Below, piece after piece: positions 16,867 through 25,593 of a stretch of 64,000 nt of DNA. The DNA comes from Larkinella sp051857545 (GTDB lineage Bacteria > Bacteroidota > Bacteroidia > Cytophagales > Spirosomataceae): contig NZ_JBPZHB010000005.1 of assembly GCF_051857545.1 (NCBI RefSeq), forward strand, positions 558,001-622,000. Direction: 5' to 3'. The position numbers were made by a program, and so were the translations under genes. The notes below the pieces were generated by a model that was not told where the DNA came from, did no database searches, and saw only the letters and a program-made list of their open reading frames with translations. Within the stretch, counting starts at the first letter, position 1. The number at the start of each line of letters is the position of its first letter.

Positions 16867-17928
16867 CTAGTTCACACTCACCACCGACGGCGTCCGAATA
16901 CCCGGTTTTATTTCTCCGCTGACGTACACCCAACGGTTGTTCCAGAACACCACGGGCAAGGTTACCCGGGCTTCGAACCGGGTTTGCTGACCGATGTATT
17001 CCCAGCTATCGGCTTCGGGAAAATAAAAAAGCAGACTTTGAATAATTCCGGGATGGGTGGCCGGTGTTTTATAAGCTGCCGTTACCGCATCGACCCCGCC
17101 CCAGAACAAAAACCGGTCGTTGTTCAGAACGGGCAAAACCGTTCCGCCAGCCGACATGCCCCGGGGCATTGGCGCCAGATTTTCCCAGACACCAACCCAT
17201 TTGTTGTTCTTTTGCTCCAGCCGTAAACGAAACGCATCCAGCAGAATAGACCGGTATTTCTCACCTTTGGCATTAAGTCCGACGGTTTCCCCGCCAAAAA
17301 GATAAAGGTGATTACGATAAACCGTACAAACTGGAAACTGCCGCTCCGGCCCCGGCCACGAATCGATTTCGAACCAGCCCTGCGAGCGGTTTTTCAAATC
17401 CAGCGCGTAGCACTTTTTCAAGGGTGTTCCGGTTGGCGTGCTGATTCCTCCGGCAATCACAATCACATCACCCAGCAGCGTACCGGCCATGTTCGCCAGC
17501 AGAACCGGCAGTTCCGGGTAACTCGATTGAATCAGTTTCTTTCCATTCCATTCATACCCGATTACCCGGTTTAGATGACCGCTTTCCGTGCTTCCACCAA
17601 TCAGAATGAGGGTATTCTGGTACGAAACCGTTACGCCATAGCCCGACGGTTCGGGCAGTTTTTCATCCGCTTTCAGCCAGTTTTTCCCATCGGCCAGAAC
17701 GTAGATATCGTCGTACCATTTCTTTTTTCCGCCTTCCCAGGGGTATTTGTCGGGGAAATTGGCCCCGCCCAAACAAACCAGCGCGCCGCGGCTAACACCC
17801 GCGAACATCCCCGCCCAGCCTTTTCTACCCGGCAGCGGGGGCAATTCCGACCACTCGACCGCAGGCTGCGCTACGGTTTTTAATGCAATTGTCATGAGTA
17901 AAACCAAGCGATAAAAAAGTAACTTCAT
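16867..17928 (-). CDS. Cyclically permuted mutarotase (NanM-like kelch protein)
   Basis: 353 aa with a signal peptide (MKLLFYRLVLLMTIALKTVAQ). Kelch-type blades are evident: 'GALVCLGGANFPDKYPWEGG', 'NTLILIGGSTESGH', 'DVIVIAGGISTPTG', 'NHLYLFGGETVG', 'DRFLFWGGVDA'. The WEGGKKKWYDDIYVL stretch and the blade order match the sialate-mutarotase-related family annotated as cyclically permuted mutarotase. NanM proteins speed anomer exchange of N-acetylneuraminate in the periplasm. In this locus, with BNR enzymes and a NAL-like lyase, that role fits. It is 10 bp downstream of the lactonase gene. Confidence 0.85.
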   Translation of the reverse strand: MKLLFYRLVLLMTIALKTVAQPAVEWSELPPLPGRKGWAGMFAGVSRGALVCLGGANFPDKYPWEGGKKKWYDDIYVLADGKNWLKADEKLPEPSGYGVTVSYQNTLILIGGSTESGHLNRVIGYEWNGKKLIQSSYPELPVLLANMAGTLLGDVIVIAGGISTPTGTPLKKCYALDLKNRSQGWFEIDSWPGPERQFPVCTVYRNHLYLFGGETVGLNAKGEKYRSILLDAFRLRLEQKNNKWVGVWENLAPMPRGMSAGGTVLPVLNNDRFLFWGGVDAVTAAYKTPATHPGIIQSLLFYFPEADSWEYIGQQTRFEARVTLPVVFWNNRWVYVSGEIKPGIRTPSVVSVN

Positions 17929-17938
17929 CTTCGTTGGG

Positions 17939-18769
17939 TTAAGGATAAACCGTGATCAAAACCACTCCGCCCGGCCCCGGTTCGCCGAATCCGCCGGTTA
18001 CGAGCAGCGTCTTACGTTCCGGCTGATCTTCCAGAAAGCACAGGTTGCTGGTTAGTGGCAAGGTGGTATCCAGTGAAAACTGCCATTCGCCCCGGGACGA
18101 CAACACCTGAATCGCCTGCATCCCGTAATGCGCCACCCAAACCCGACCCTGCTGATCAAGCGCCAGGCCATCGGGTAAATTGTCAATGGGATTCCCGGAG
18201 GGATGGGCTGGAAGATCCGCAAAAACCGTCGCCGGGTTTTTCGGCATTCCCGGTTCGGTCAGTTCGATCACCAACACCCGGTTTTGGTAACTTTCGGCAA
18301 CGTACAACTTCGTTTCATCGGCCGACAGCACCAGCCCGTTGGCGTAATCAATGCCGTCGGCAACCAGGCGCTCGGTTCCGTCCGCTCCGACAAAAAACAT
18401 TTTTCCATGGGTTCGGATCGAGTCGGTAAAATAGAAATTCTGCCGGGAGTCGATCACCAGATCATTGGGCGACTGCACATCCACACTGGCACAAACCTTC
18501 TGAATAACAGACCCTTGATACGCTCCATCCGAACCGAACCGGCTGATGGCAGCCTGCTCAGGATCACACACCCAGTGTTCTCCAGTGGGCAAAACAACCT
18601 GCCCGTTGGGGCAAGCGGTTTTTCCCCAGACGGTGTAATCCCCCGCTTTATCCAGCCGAATGATTTCACCGCCGGTGAGCGTCGTAACATACCAGTTTCC
18701 ATCCCGATCCACCGCCGGGCCTTCGGTGTAAAAAGGCAGATCAAAAAGCTTTTCGACGGTGTAGTTCAT
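17939..18769 (-). CDS. SMP-30/gluconolactonase family protein
   Basis: 276 aa six-bladed propeller. 'FYTEGPAVDRDGNWYVT' near the N-terminus carries the metal-ligand Glu, 'QSPNDLVIDSRQNFYFTD' the conserved Asn, and 'NLPDGLALDQQGRVWVAHYG' the catalytic Asp. SMP-30 enzymes hydrolyse sugar lactones with a divalent metal. No signal peptide, so cytosolic. Within the locus it would open the lactone produced by an SDR or the AKR. It precedes the mutarotase by 10 bp. Confidence 0.88.
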   Translation of the reverse strand: MNYTVEKLFDLPFYTEGPAVDRDGNWYVTTLTGGEIIRLDKAGDYTVWGKTACPNGQVVLPTGEHWVCDPEQAAISRFGSDGAYQGSVIQKVCASVDVQSPNDLVIDSRQNFYFTDSIRTHGKMFFVGADGTERLVADGIDYANGLVLSADETKLYVAESYQNRVLVIELTEPGMPKNPATVFADLPAHPSGNPIDNLPDGLALDQQGRVWVAHYGMQAIQVLSSRGEWQFSLDTTLPLTSNLCFLEDQPERKTLLVTGGFGEPGPGGVVLITVYP

Positions 18770-18781
18770 GTCTTTTTATAT

Positions 18782-18879
18782 TTCATTATTCATTATTTAA
18801 TATTCGATATTTAACTACTTGATAAAAAACGACTTAAGAATAAATATCGAACACTGAATATTGAATAACGAATAATGAA
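18782..18879. repeat. Intergenic palindrome, word 'TTCATTATTC'
   Basis: Nested arms: TTCATTATTC (18782-18791) with GAATAATGAA (18870-18879), and TCGATATTTA (18804-18813) with TAAATATCGA (18841-18850); 10 bp each, perfect. It ends 2 bp before the stop of the M81 gene, in the same position and with the same GAAGTTTA junction as the palindrome at 15.8 kb. Confidence 0.8.
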
Positions 18880-18881
18880 GT

Positions 18882-20369
18882 TTAGGGGAGCTGGTAGGTT
18901 TGTTCAAACGGAAACAATGGCCTCCTCCGGTTTTGGTACGCAAACAGCGTCATATCGGCCTGGGTCACGCCCGGCGTGTCGACCTGCACAATGGCCGGGC
19001 AAACCGGGGCATAGGCGGCAATCGGAGCGTTGACGCCTTTGGCGATGATGATGGCAAACGCGTCCGGTTTCAGGCCAAAAGCCGTCATTTGACGAAGGCT
19101 GTAGGGCGGTGTTCGGCGGGTGGTCAGCATGACGGTATTGCCTTTTTGGGTTTCCACCAGCACGGTTTCGCCCATGTCGTAATTCACAAAACCGCCGTGT
19201 TTGGGCGTCGACTCCGTAAATTTTCCGTCCGAAAACCGCGTGAGCTGCACCTCCGTTTTGTAGGGTTTTCCGGCTTCTCCCATCGCCAATGGAAACGCAT
19301 CACCAATGGCATGTTGACTCGCTTGCTCCACCGCCGACGGATCGTACAGGCAGATAAAAACCGGTCCGATGTCCTTCATTTCCAGCGCTTCCAGCAAATG
19401 CGTGCTGTTGCCGGGTGCGCCCCCACCGACGTTGTCGCCCATGTCCAGCATCAAAACCGGTTTGGGTAAAGCCGCCAGCGTCGGCAAGACGGCCTGAATA
19501 CCGGTTTTTAGTCCGTTAAATTCTTCTTTTCGGTCAAGGATATAGTCAGAAAGTTGCTGCCCGGTTTTCTGGATCAGCTTCTGCGCGTCGGCTTCCTGTT
19601 TTTGGTCGGCAACCAGAATGAAAGCCGAACCCATTTCGGCCACATCGGCATACGGGAAACCCAGCAGCAAACTCGCCGACAGCAGGTGGTTTTGTTCCCC
19701 CGTTTCCGTCAAATGCGCCAGCAAACTCCGGCAGGGGTCCTGCGAGGTGTATTGTTGCTCGATGCTGATCGCCATCGGCAATTGCACCAGGTGTTGCAAG
19801 GGCTGAACCGTGCCCCGCAACATGTCCACCAGAATCTGGGCGGCTTTCCGGCCCGTCGCCCGCTGGTCGATGTGCGGATTGGTGGCATATGCGACCAGCG
19901 CATCCGTGGCCGAAACCATCGCCGGGCTGACGTTGGCGTGTGGGTCCAGCGTGCCGGTTATCGGTATTTCAGGACCCAGTTTTTCCCGCAGCAAACCCAG
20001 CCAATGCCCATCCAGATCGGGATACGATTCGGCCACCCCGGCTCCATGCGGCACTACGACGCAACCATCGACCGGCAAAACGGCCTCAAGTGCCGACCAC
20101 ATTTCGGCCAGGATAGCCTCGTAAGCTTCTCGTTGGATCAAACCGCCCGGCGTGGCGGAGGCATACAAAACCGGAACGAGTTCCAGATCGGGAGAAGCAT
20201 CGATCACGTCGATGACGCCACTGATTTCGTGGTGTGCGCCCTCGTATTCGGTTCGAATGGCCTCCCCCGCCAGCCAATAGCCGTTTTTGAAATCGTCCAG
20301 CGTGGTGGGGGTTTCAATAAAAGTGTTGGTTTCGTGGTAAATGCCCAGCAGCGCAATTCGTTTTCGCAT
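18882..20369 (-). CDS. M81 family metallohydrolase (MlrC-like)
   Basis: 495 aa, the usual length of the family. The N-terminal DUF1485 region starts 'RIALLGIYHETNTF' (His12, Glu13), continues 'VVPHGAG' and 'GTLDPHANVS', and 'LMLDMGDNVGGGAPGNSTHLLEAL' contains the conserved Asp and His ligands. The C-terminal MlrC domain follows. MlrC was named from microcystin breakdown, where it cleaves the last peptide products; most homologues sit in catabolic clusters and probably open amide bonds of small molecules. Here it might hydrolyse an amide of the incoming sugar. It is 10 bp after RidA. Confidence 0.87.
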   Translation of the reverse strand: MRKRIALLGIYHETNTFIETPTTLDDFKNGYWLAGEAIRTEYEGAHHEISGVIDVIDASPDLELVPVLYASATPGGLIQREAYEAILAEMWSALEAVLPVDGCVVVPHGAGVAESYPDLDGHWLGLLREKLGPEIPITGTLDPHANVSPAMVSATDALVAYATNPHIDQRATGRKAAQILVDMLRGTVQPLQHLVQLPMAISIEQQYTSQDPCRSLLAHLTETGEQNHLLSASLLLGFPYADVAEMGSAFILVADQKQEADAQKLIQKTGQQLSDYILDRKEEFNGLKTGIQAVLPTLAALPKPVLMLDMGDNVGGGAPGNSTHLLEALEMKDIGPVFICLYDPSAVEQASQHAIGDAFPLAMGEAGKPYKTEVQLTRFSDGKFTESTPKHGGFVNYDMGETVLVETQKGNTVMLTTRRTPPYSLRQMTAFGLKPDAFAIIIAKGVNAPIAAYAPVCPAIVQVDTPGVTQADMTLFAYQNRRRPLFPFEQTYQLP

Positions 20370-20379
20370 TGTTGCGGTT

Positions 20380-20763
20380 TTATTTTCCTACGTAAATCAC
20401 GACATCGACTTCAAACTTCAGCAAATCGCCCAGGCAACCGATCAGCGTGGTCCGGGCCGGATACGGAGCGTTAAAATACTCCCGGTAAATGGCGTTGAAC
20501 TCGGCCAGGTATTCCTGTTTGCCGACGTAATTCCGAACCTGAACGGCATCGTCCAGACTCGCTCCGGCGGCTTCCACAATCCGTTTCAGGTTTTCGAACG
20601 ACCGGCGGCATTCGCCTTCGAAAGTGTCATTGACGATGGCTCCGGTGTCGTCCACTGAGGCTTGTCCCGACACAAACAGGTAATCGCCGGACACAATACC
20701 GGGCGAAAAAGGGAGGTGACTTTTCGGGATGTTTTCCCCGCTTACAACAACTTTCTTGCTCAT
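20380..20763 (-). CDS. RidA family enamine/imine deaminase
   Basis: 127 aa. Conserved Arg104 in 'PYPARTTLIG' and Glu118 in 'KFEVDVVIYV' mark an active RidA-type protein; 'FSPGIVSGDYLFVSGQASVD' is the family N-terminal signature. RidA hydrolyses reactive enamines/imines released by PLP-dependent lyases into keto acids and ammonia. The gene overlaps RraA by 4 bp (ATGA, 20760-20763), so they are translated together. A PLP enzyme three genes upstream offers a direct source of enamine substrate. Confidence 0.92.
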   Translation of the reverse strand: MSKKVVVSGENIPKSHLPFSPGIVSGDYLFVSGQASVDDTGAIVNDTFEGECRRSFENLKRIVEAAGASLDDAVQVRNYVGKQEYLAEFNAIYREYFNAPYPARTTLIGCLGDLLKFEVDVVIYVGK

Positions 20764-21404
20764 AATACACCAAATTTTTGATAGGCTTCCCAGGCTTTCA
20801 TGCCGTTTTTAATGGCGTCACGCGTGATATTTTCAGCATCCACTTTCTGAATCGCGGCCGCAATCACCTGCTCTTCCACTTCCTGCGGAACGACGACAAT
20901 ACCGTCTTCGTCGGCCATCACCAGATCGCCGGGCCGGAATTTTACGCCGTCGATTTCCACCGTCACGTCCAGATCGACCACCCGCTGGCGGTTCTGGCTG
21001 TCGTACGGATTTCTGGAGGTTGCAAAAACCGGAAATTCCATCGCCCGCATTTTGTCGATATCCCGAACCCCGCCATGAACGATGACGCCCAGACAACCGC
21101 TGTTGCGGGCCGCCGTCGACAAGAGTTCACCCCAGATGCCGGAACGCGTGGAACCGCCTGCCGCACAGATCAGTACATCGCCCGGCTGGCAGGAATCGAC
21201 GGCCTGTAGTTCCAGTTCGTAGGGATTCGGGTCGGCGTCATACATGTCCGCCCACAAGCTGGTTTTGCAACGACCCAGCAACTTATTGATGCCGGTATAG
21301 GCGTGAAACGGAATGCGCGTGGCCTGGTGTGTATAGCCCAACTGGTCGAGTACATCCGACAGCACGGCCACGTATAGTTTGTCTTTTAATTCTTCCAGAT
21401 TCAT
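20760..21404 (-). CDS. RraA-like family protein (possible aldolase)
   Basis: 214 aa. The HMG/CHA aldolase signature is present: 'LGVIVHGGVRDIDKM' with the GG-x-RD motif and 'LVMADEDGIVVVP' at the C-terminus. In the family some members are class II pyruvate aldolases for 4-hydroxy-4-methyl-2-oxoglutarate or oxaloacetate, others regulate RNase E in gamma-proteobacteria. The conserved Arg/Asp and the catabolic setting favour the enzyme. It could cleave a 2-keto-3-deoxy sugar acid to pyruvate and an aldehyde. Overlaps RidA by 4 bp. Confidence 0.85.
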   Translation of the reverse strand: MNLEELKDKLYVAVLSDVLDQLGYTHQATRIPFHAYTGINKLLGRCKTSLWADMYDADPNPYELELQAVDSCQPGDVLICAAGGSTRSGIWGELLSTAARNSGCLGVIVHGGVRDIDKMRAMEFPVFATSRNPYDSQNRQRVVDLDVTVEIDGVKFRPGDLVMADEDGIVVVPQEVEEQVIAAAIQKVDAENITRDAIKNGMKAWEAYQKFGVL

Positions 21405-21427
21405 TTTAAAACAGGTTTATTTATTAG

Positions 21428-21519
21428 CCCCTAAATCCCCTGAAGGGGACTTGGACGCGGAATCTTCCAGATGCATAAAGTCCCCTTTAGGCCGGGCCGA
21501 CGCTTCGGGATTTAGGGGT
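21428..21519. repeat. Intergenic palindrome, word 'CCCCTAAATCCC'
   Basis: Outer arms CCCCTAAATCCC (21428-21439) and GGGATTTAGGGG (21508-21519), and inner arms AAGGGGACTT (21443-21452) and AAGTCCCCTT (21478-21487), all perfect. The right half runs into the MFS coding region and supplies its last eleven codons and stop. I recognise the word as one widespread between genes in Bacteroidota. Confidence 0.85.
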
Positions 21520-22743
21520 AATATCTTCCGGTTTTGGTTTGATGGTATATAGCAAGGCGGCAGAAATCAGCATGGTAAGGGCGGCAAACTGGAACATCCG
21601 GCTGAGATCCACGTCGGCATCCCGCAACATACCGCCCGCATACAGCCCCACGCCACCCACGATGCATGCCACCAGATTCAATACGCCGTAACCCGTGGCG
21701 CGGTATCGCTGATCGGCAATCAGACATAGAATCGGCATCATGTTCGCATCCAGGAAGGTGCGCGTGAAGGCATAAATCATGAAACAGACAATGGCAATGG
21801 GAAGGACGCTGGTGCTGCTGGCGATAAAAATACCGGGGGCGGCAATCACTAGCCCGATAAAAGGCACCAGAATCCGGCCGCGTGGGTTGGTACGACTCCA
21901 GCGGTCGGCCAGAAAACCGCCCGTCAGAACGCCCACCAGCGAGGCCGTGTGAAAATAGCCCGTGGCATACAGACCGGCGACGGTTTGGGACAGGTTGAAA
22001 TGCTCTTTGTAATACGTTGGTAACCAACCGACAACCAGCCAGCTCACAATTCCACCCAGCCCCCAGAAGGTTAGTGCTACCACATAATTCCGTCGACTGA
22101 ACAGATCCCGAAGGGCTGCCGTGAAACGAATGGCCGGTTCCGGTTCGGTCGAAAGCGTATCTTTTTCGGGTACAACCGGATCGCGCAACACCAACGCCAG
22201 CAACACCGCATACCCAACACCAATGAGTCCAAAAACGCCAAATGCGTAGCTCCAGGTCCGGCTTTCGGCCAACCAGCCGCCCACAAAGCCCAGGCTCTGC
22301 CCAATCATGATCCCGCCCATGTGAATGCCCGTCGCCAGCGAGCGCGTGGCACCCCGGTGGTAGTCGACAATCAGCGCCAGAGCCGCCGGAATGTAACAGG
22401 CTTCGCTGACGCCCATGAGCGCGCGGGTCAGCAGGAGTTCTTCAAAGGTGGTGGCCCGGGCAGTGAACCAAGTGACGATTGACCAGACAAACAGGCTCCC
22501 GACAATGACCCGGCTGCGGTTGAACCGGTCGGCCAGAAACCCGGCCAGCGGACTCAGCAAACCGTATACCCACAGGAAAACCGAGGTCAGCAAGCCGAAC
22601 TGCCCGTCGGTCATCGGAATTTCGGCCAGAATGGAACTCCGCATCGTGGTAATCATCATCCGGTCGAGGTAGTTCAGACAGCCGACCACACAGAGTAAAC
22701 CCACGATGAGCCACGGATAAAAAGACGGTCGCGATAGAGTCAT
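21487..22743 (-). CDS. MFS transporter (sugar-acid/ACS type)
   Basis: 418 aa, 12 predicted helices. The first helix region 'WLIVGLLCVVGCLNYLDRMMITTM' and the loop 'GFLADRFNRSRVIV' show the MFS D-x2-N-R-x-R type motif A; a second copy follows helix 8 ('GFLADRWSRTNPRGR'). The NYLDR motif is typical of anion:cation symporters that move sugar acids such as hexuronates, galactonate or sialate. It would import the product of the periplasmic enzymes. The last residues (TPKSRSVGPA) are encoded by an intergenic repeat, so the native C-terminus was probably altered. Confidence 0.9.
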   Translation of the reverse strand: MTLSRPSFYPWLIVGLLCVVGCLNYLDRMMITTMRSSILAEIPMTDGQFGLLTSVFLWVYGLLSPLAGFLADRFNRSRVIVGSLFVWSIVTWFTARATTFEELLLTRALMGVSEACYIPAALALIVDYHRGATRSLATGIHMGGIMIGQSLGFVGGWLAESRTWSYAFGVFGLIGVGYAVLLALVLRDPVVPEKDTLSTEPEPAIRFTAALRDLFSRRNYVVALTFWGLGGIVSWLVVGWLPTYYKEHFNLSQTVAGLYATGYFHTASLVGVLTGGFLADRWSRTNPRGRILVPFIGLVIAAPGIFIASSTSVLPIAIVCFMIYAFTRTFLDANMMPILCLIADQRYRATGYGVLNLVACIVGGVGLYAGGMLRDADVDLSRMFQFAALTMLISAALLYTIKPKPEDITPKSRSVGPA

Positions 22744-22778
22744 GGCTTGATAACGTGGGGATTAGTTGAGAAAAACAA

Positions 22779-23867
22779 TTACAAAAACGGCTGAATCAGC
22801 CCGATGGCCCGGCCAACGTCCACCGTCTCCACGGGCGGCAAGCCAAAGTTTCTTTCGACCGACGCCATGTCCTTAAAACCGCTGCCAGTGACCAGGCAAA
22901 CCACAGTTTCGTCGCGGCTCACTTCGTTTCGGGCCACGGCGTCCTCCAGCCCGGCCAGCGCGACCGCTCCGGCGGGTTCGCTAAAAATCCCCTCCTTCTG
23001 AGCCAGTGCTTTCTGCCAGGCAAAAACCCGTTCGTCCGTCACGACGTAGCCCGTGCCGCCGGTTTTCCGACAATTCGCGATTACCTCATCGCCATCCAGC
23101 ACCCCCGGCACCTGCAAACCGCTGACCGTCGTGGTGGAGGCTGCCACCGCGCTGGCTTTCCGATCCTGGTTCCGCAACGCACTCGCGATCGTATCGTTTC
23201 CTTCGGGTTGAACACAGTTGACTTTCACTAAAGCAGAAGCCGGTTTTTCCGTCAGAACACCCCGGGTAATGGCCAGCGTCAGCCCGCCCCCACCGGCTGG
23301 CGAAAAAATATGATCGACCCGACCTTCCAGCGTTTCCAGAATTTCGGAAGCCATCGTCTGCACGCCCTGCATGGCGGACGGGCAATACCGGTAGGCACTG
23401 ATCGGCAGCGGTATTGCATGGGTCCGGCAGAGGGTTTCGAGTTCGTCAAATACCGCCGAAGTGATTGCCGGATCTTTACCAAAACCGTGTACCATAAAAA
23501 TATGGGCTCCGTATAACTGCATCTGCCGGATTTTGGGCAAGGGCGCCCCGTCTACCACCACCAGAATGCATTGAATGCCCGCAGCCGCGCAGTACGCCGA
23601 CAAAGCCGCGCCGGTATTGCCGCTGGAGGTGGCAATACAGACTTTCTGGCCTTTGGCATTCAGCTCACTCACCAGAACAGCCGCGAAACGGTCTTTGTAG
23701 GAACCGGTCGGATTTAGGCTTTCCAGTTTGAAATACAGGTTGTTGAGACCCAACGATGGCCCAATTGACCGGGAACGGACGAGTGGCGTCTGCCCTTCGC
23801 CCAGAAGTACGCGGTGTTGAGGTGCCACCGTCGGTACTTGATTTTGGTATTTCCAGATCGTGTTCAA
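22779..23867 (-). CDS. Threonine-synthase-like PLP enzyme (fold type II)
   Basis: 362 aa. PLP lysine Lys58 in 'NPTGSYKDRFAA', phosphate-binding loop 'ATSSGNTGAALSAY', and a C-terminal 'GSGFKD' that contacts the PLP ring nitrogen. The same fold holds threonine synthase, threonine dehydratase, diaminopropionate ammonia-lyase and cysteate synthase, so the exact reaction is open. A true threonine synthase is unlikely in a sugar-uptake locus. An eliminating lyase acting on a 2-amino sugar acid would release an enamine for RidA and a 2-keto-3-deoxy acid. Overlaps the upstream SDR by 4 bp. Confidence 0.87.
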   Translation of the reverse strand: MNTIWKYQNQVPTVAPQHRVLLGEGQTPLVRSRSIGPSLGLNNLYFKLESLNPTGSYKDRFAAVLVSELNAKGQKVCIATSSGNTGAALSAYCAAAGIQCILVVVDGAPLPKIRQMQLYGAHIFMVHGFGKDPAITSAVFDELETLCRTHAIPLPISAYRYCPSAMQGVQTMASEILETLEGRVDHIFSPAGGGGLTLAITRGVLTEKPASALVKVNCVQPEGNDTIASALRNQDRKASAVAASTTTVSGLQVPGVLDGDEVIANCRKTGGTGYVVTDERVFAWQKALAQKEGIFSEPAGAVALAGLEDAVARNEVSRDETVVCLVTGSGFKDMASVERNFGLPPVETVDVGRAIGLIQPFL

Positions 23868-24679
23868 AACTCGGTGGGGAATTGGGTTTTCTTGGCTGAA
23901 TAATTACTGAAATTGGGCTTAAAACCGCCGTCGATGGTCAGGGTAGTGCCGCTGATGTAGGAAGCCTGCGGGGAACACAGCCAGAAAACCGCTTCGGCCA
24001 CTTCGCGGGAATGACCACCCCGCGCGAGCGGAATGAAATCGGTGAGTTCGGCGGTCAAGCGGGCGCTGATGTTTTCTCCTTCCGGATCAACGTAGTCGTT
24101 GCTGAGTTCCGTATCGATGTAACCCGGCGCAACGCCCACCACCCGAATACCGTTCCGACCATAGGTAATGGCAAATTCCGCCGTCAGGCTTTCCAGTGCT
24201 CCTTTGGCCGCAATGTAGGCCGGGCCGCAGCCCCCTGGCCGGGACGCCATGACGCTGGAAACGTTGACCACTACGCCCCCATCGGCCTGTTTTTCCATCT
24301 GACTCGCGACCCCTTTCGTCAGAAAAACCGGGGCCGTCAGACAAACCCGGAGCGTTTTTTCCCAGGTTTCAAGGTTCATGGTCCGCAGCGTTTCCAGCGT
24401 TCGCCAGGCGGCATTATTCACCAACGCGTCAATCTGCCCACCCCATTCCACAGTCTGATTGACCAGCTCTTGCAGATAGGACGACTGTTCCAGATCGCCC
24501 GGAATTGCCAAGCAATCAGCACCGTATGCACTTTTTAATTCAAGCCCTAACGCATTTAGCGGTTTTTCGGCAATATCCGAAAGTACCAGCCGAAAGCCTT
24601 CTTCGGCGAATTTCGTGGCCGTGGCCCGACCGATTCCCCCGGCGGCTCCGGTGATGAGCACGACTTTTTTATCTCTCAT
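23864..24679 (-). CDS. SDR family oxidoreductase
   Basis: 271 aa classical SDR: TGAAGGIG cofactor loop (10-17), 'ALVNNAAWR', catalytic Ser in 'NVSSVMASRPGG', Tyr-x3-Lys as 'YIAAK', 'VAPGYIDTEL', and 'LTIDGGF' at the end. It is of the fabG/glucose-dehydrogenase type that oxidises free sugars or sugar alcohols. It overlaps the PLP gene by 4 bp and its own start lies inside the 3' end of the deacylase gene (24669-24679). The tight coupling argues that SDR, PLP enzyme and deacylase serve one pathway. Confidence 0.9.
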   Translation of the reverse strand: MRDKKVVLITGAAGGIGRATATKFAEEGFRLVLSDIAEKPLNALGLELKSAYGADCLAIPGDLEQSSYLQELVNQTVEWGGQIDALVNNAAWRTLETLRTMNLETWEKTLRVCLTAPVFLTKGVASQMEKQADGGVVVNVSSVMASRPGGCGPAYIAAKGALESLTAEFAITYGRNGIRVVGVAPGYIDTELSNDYVDPEGENISARLTAELTDFIPLARGGHSREVAEAVFWLCSPQASYISGTTLTIDGGFKPNFSNYSAKKTQFPTEF

Positions 24680-25592
24680 GAATCACAATTTTACCGGGCT
24701 TTTCGATGGGCAGAACCCCGCCCAACGCATCACCCTTTTTCACGTTTACCGTCGTTCGCAGGAGAAAAGCCAGCCCGGCGATTTCCGAGATTACGTCCGT
24801 AGCGTTGCCCGAAACCGGGTCAACAATTCGGCCCCAACGCTGCCCAGCCCGGATGAAATCACCCGGTTTTACGGCAGTGATAAAAATACCGTCAGCCGGC
24901 GAAGGCATCTTGGCCTGTAGATAGCCACTGTCAGGCCGATCATCTTCCACCCAGTACAGTTCAGTAATCGGCATGGTTTGAGCAGGTTCATCGATCATTT
25001 TCAAGTGCTTCAGCAGATTGAGAAAACCGTCCTGATAGGCCGTCACGACCGGCTCCCGGAAGCCGGTTCCTCCGCCGTATTCCAGGTAAATGGCCGGAAT
25101 GTTGGCATCACGCGCCACGGAAAGGGTGCGTCCGTTCGGGCAGTGATCGGTTCCCCACACGATGGGGAGGTTATACGCCAGCGCCATTTCTCGCTGTTTT
25201 TCCAATACCTCCGGCGACAGATGAAGCATGTAACCGGCCAATGGATAAATGTCGTACGCCAATCCACCGGTGTGCATGTCGACATAATAATCCGCTTCCC
25301 GGATGAGCGCACTAATGCGGTCGGCGGTTTGCTCCGACACCGAACCGGTGGCATTTCCCGGACAAATCCGGGCCAGATCCAGCCCGTCTTCCCCGCAGCG
25401 GCTGGCGAGCGCGTAGGCCGACGCGTTTACCACCGGCACAATCGTCACGCTGCCGGACACCAATCTCCCTTCCAACGCCCCAATCAGTTCACGAGCCGCC
25501 AGCATTGGTTCGTATTCATCCCCGTGAACACCCGCCGACAGCAGGACGTGAGGGCCGGGTAAGACTCCATTTATTCGTTGATAGTCAATCAT
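24669..25592 (-). CDS. Succinylglutamate desuccinylase/aspartoacylase-type deacylase
   Basis: 307 aa from the ATG at 25592 (MIDYQRINGVLPG), which starts just after the SGNH stop; an ATG at 25610, right before AAGGGG, is an alternative. Zinc ligands of the M14-like AstE/AspA family: 'AGVHGDEYEP' (His, Glu) and 'YYVDMHTGG' (His), with Arg-containing 'NGRTLSVARD'. The C-terminal beta domain ('GRIVDPVSGNATDVISEIAGLAFLLRTTVNVKKGDAL') is typical. Family members remove N-acyl groups from amino acids. In this locus an N-deacetylase for an acetamido sugar acid is a reasonable guess. Confidence 0.87.
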   Translation of the reverse strand: MIDYQRINGVLPGPHVLLSAGVHGDEYEPMLAARELIGALEGRLVSGSVTIVPVVNASAYALASRCGEDGLDLARICPGNATGSVSEQTADRISALIREADYYVDMHTGGLAYDIYPLAGYMLHLSPEVLEKQREMALAYNLPIVWGTDHCPNGRTLSVARDANIPAIYLEYGGGTGFREPVVTAYQDGFLNLLKHLKMIDEPAQTMPITELYWVEDDRPDSGYLQAKMPSPADGIFITAVKPGDFIRAGQRWGRIVDPVSGNATDVISEIAGLAFLLRTTVNVKKGDALGGVLPIEKPGKIVIHER

Positions 25593-25593
25593 T

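Noticed and set aside
22779..23867. Housekeeping threonine synthase (thrC)
   Set aside because: No thrA or thrB nearby, and 4-bp coupling to an SDR in a sugar locus argues for a different substrate.
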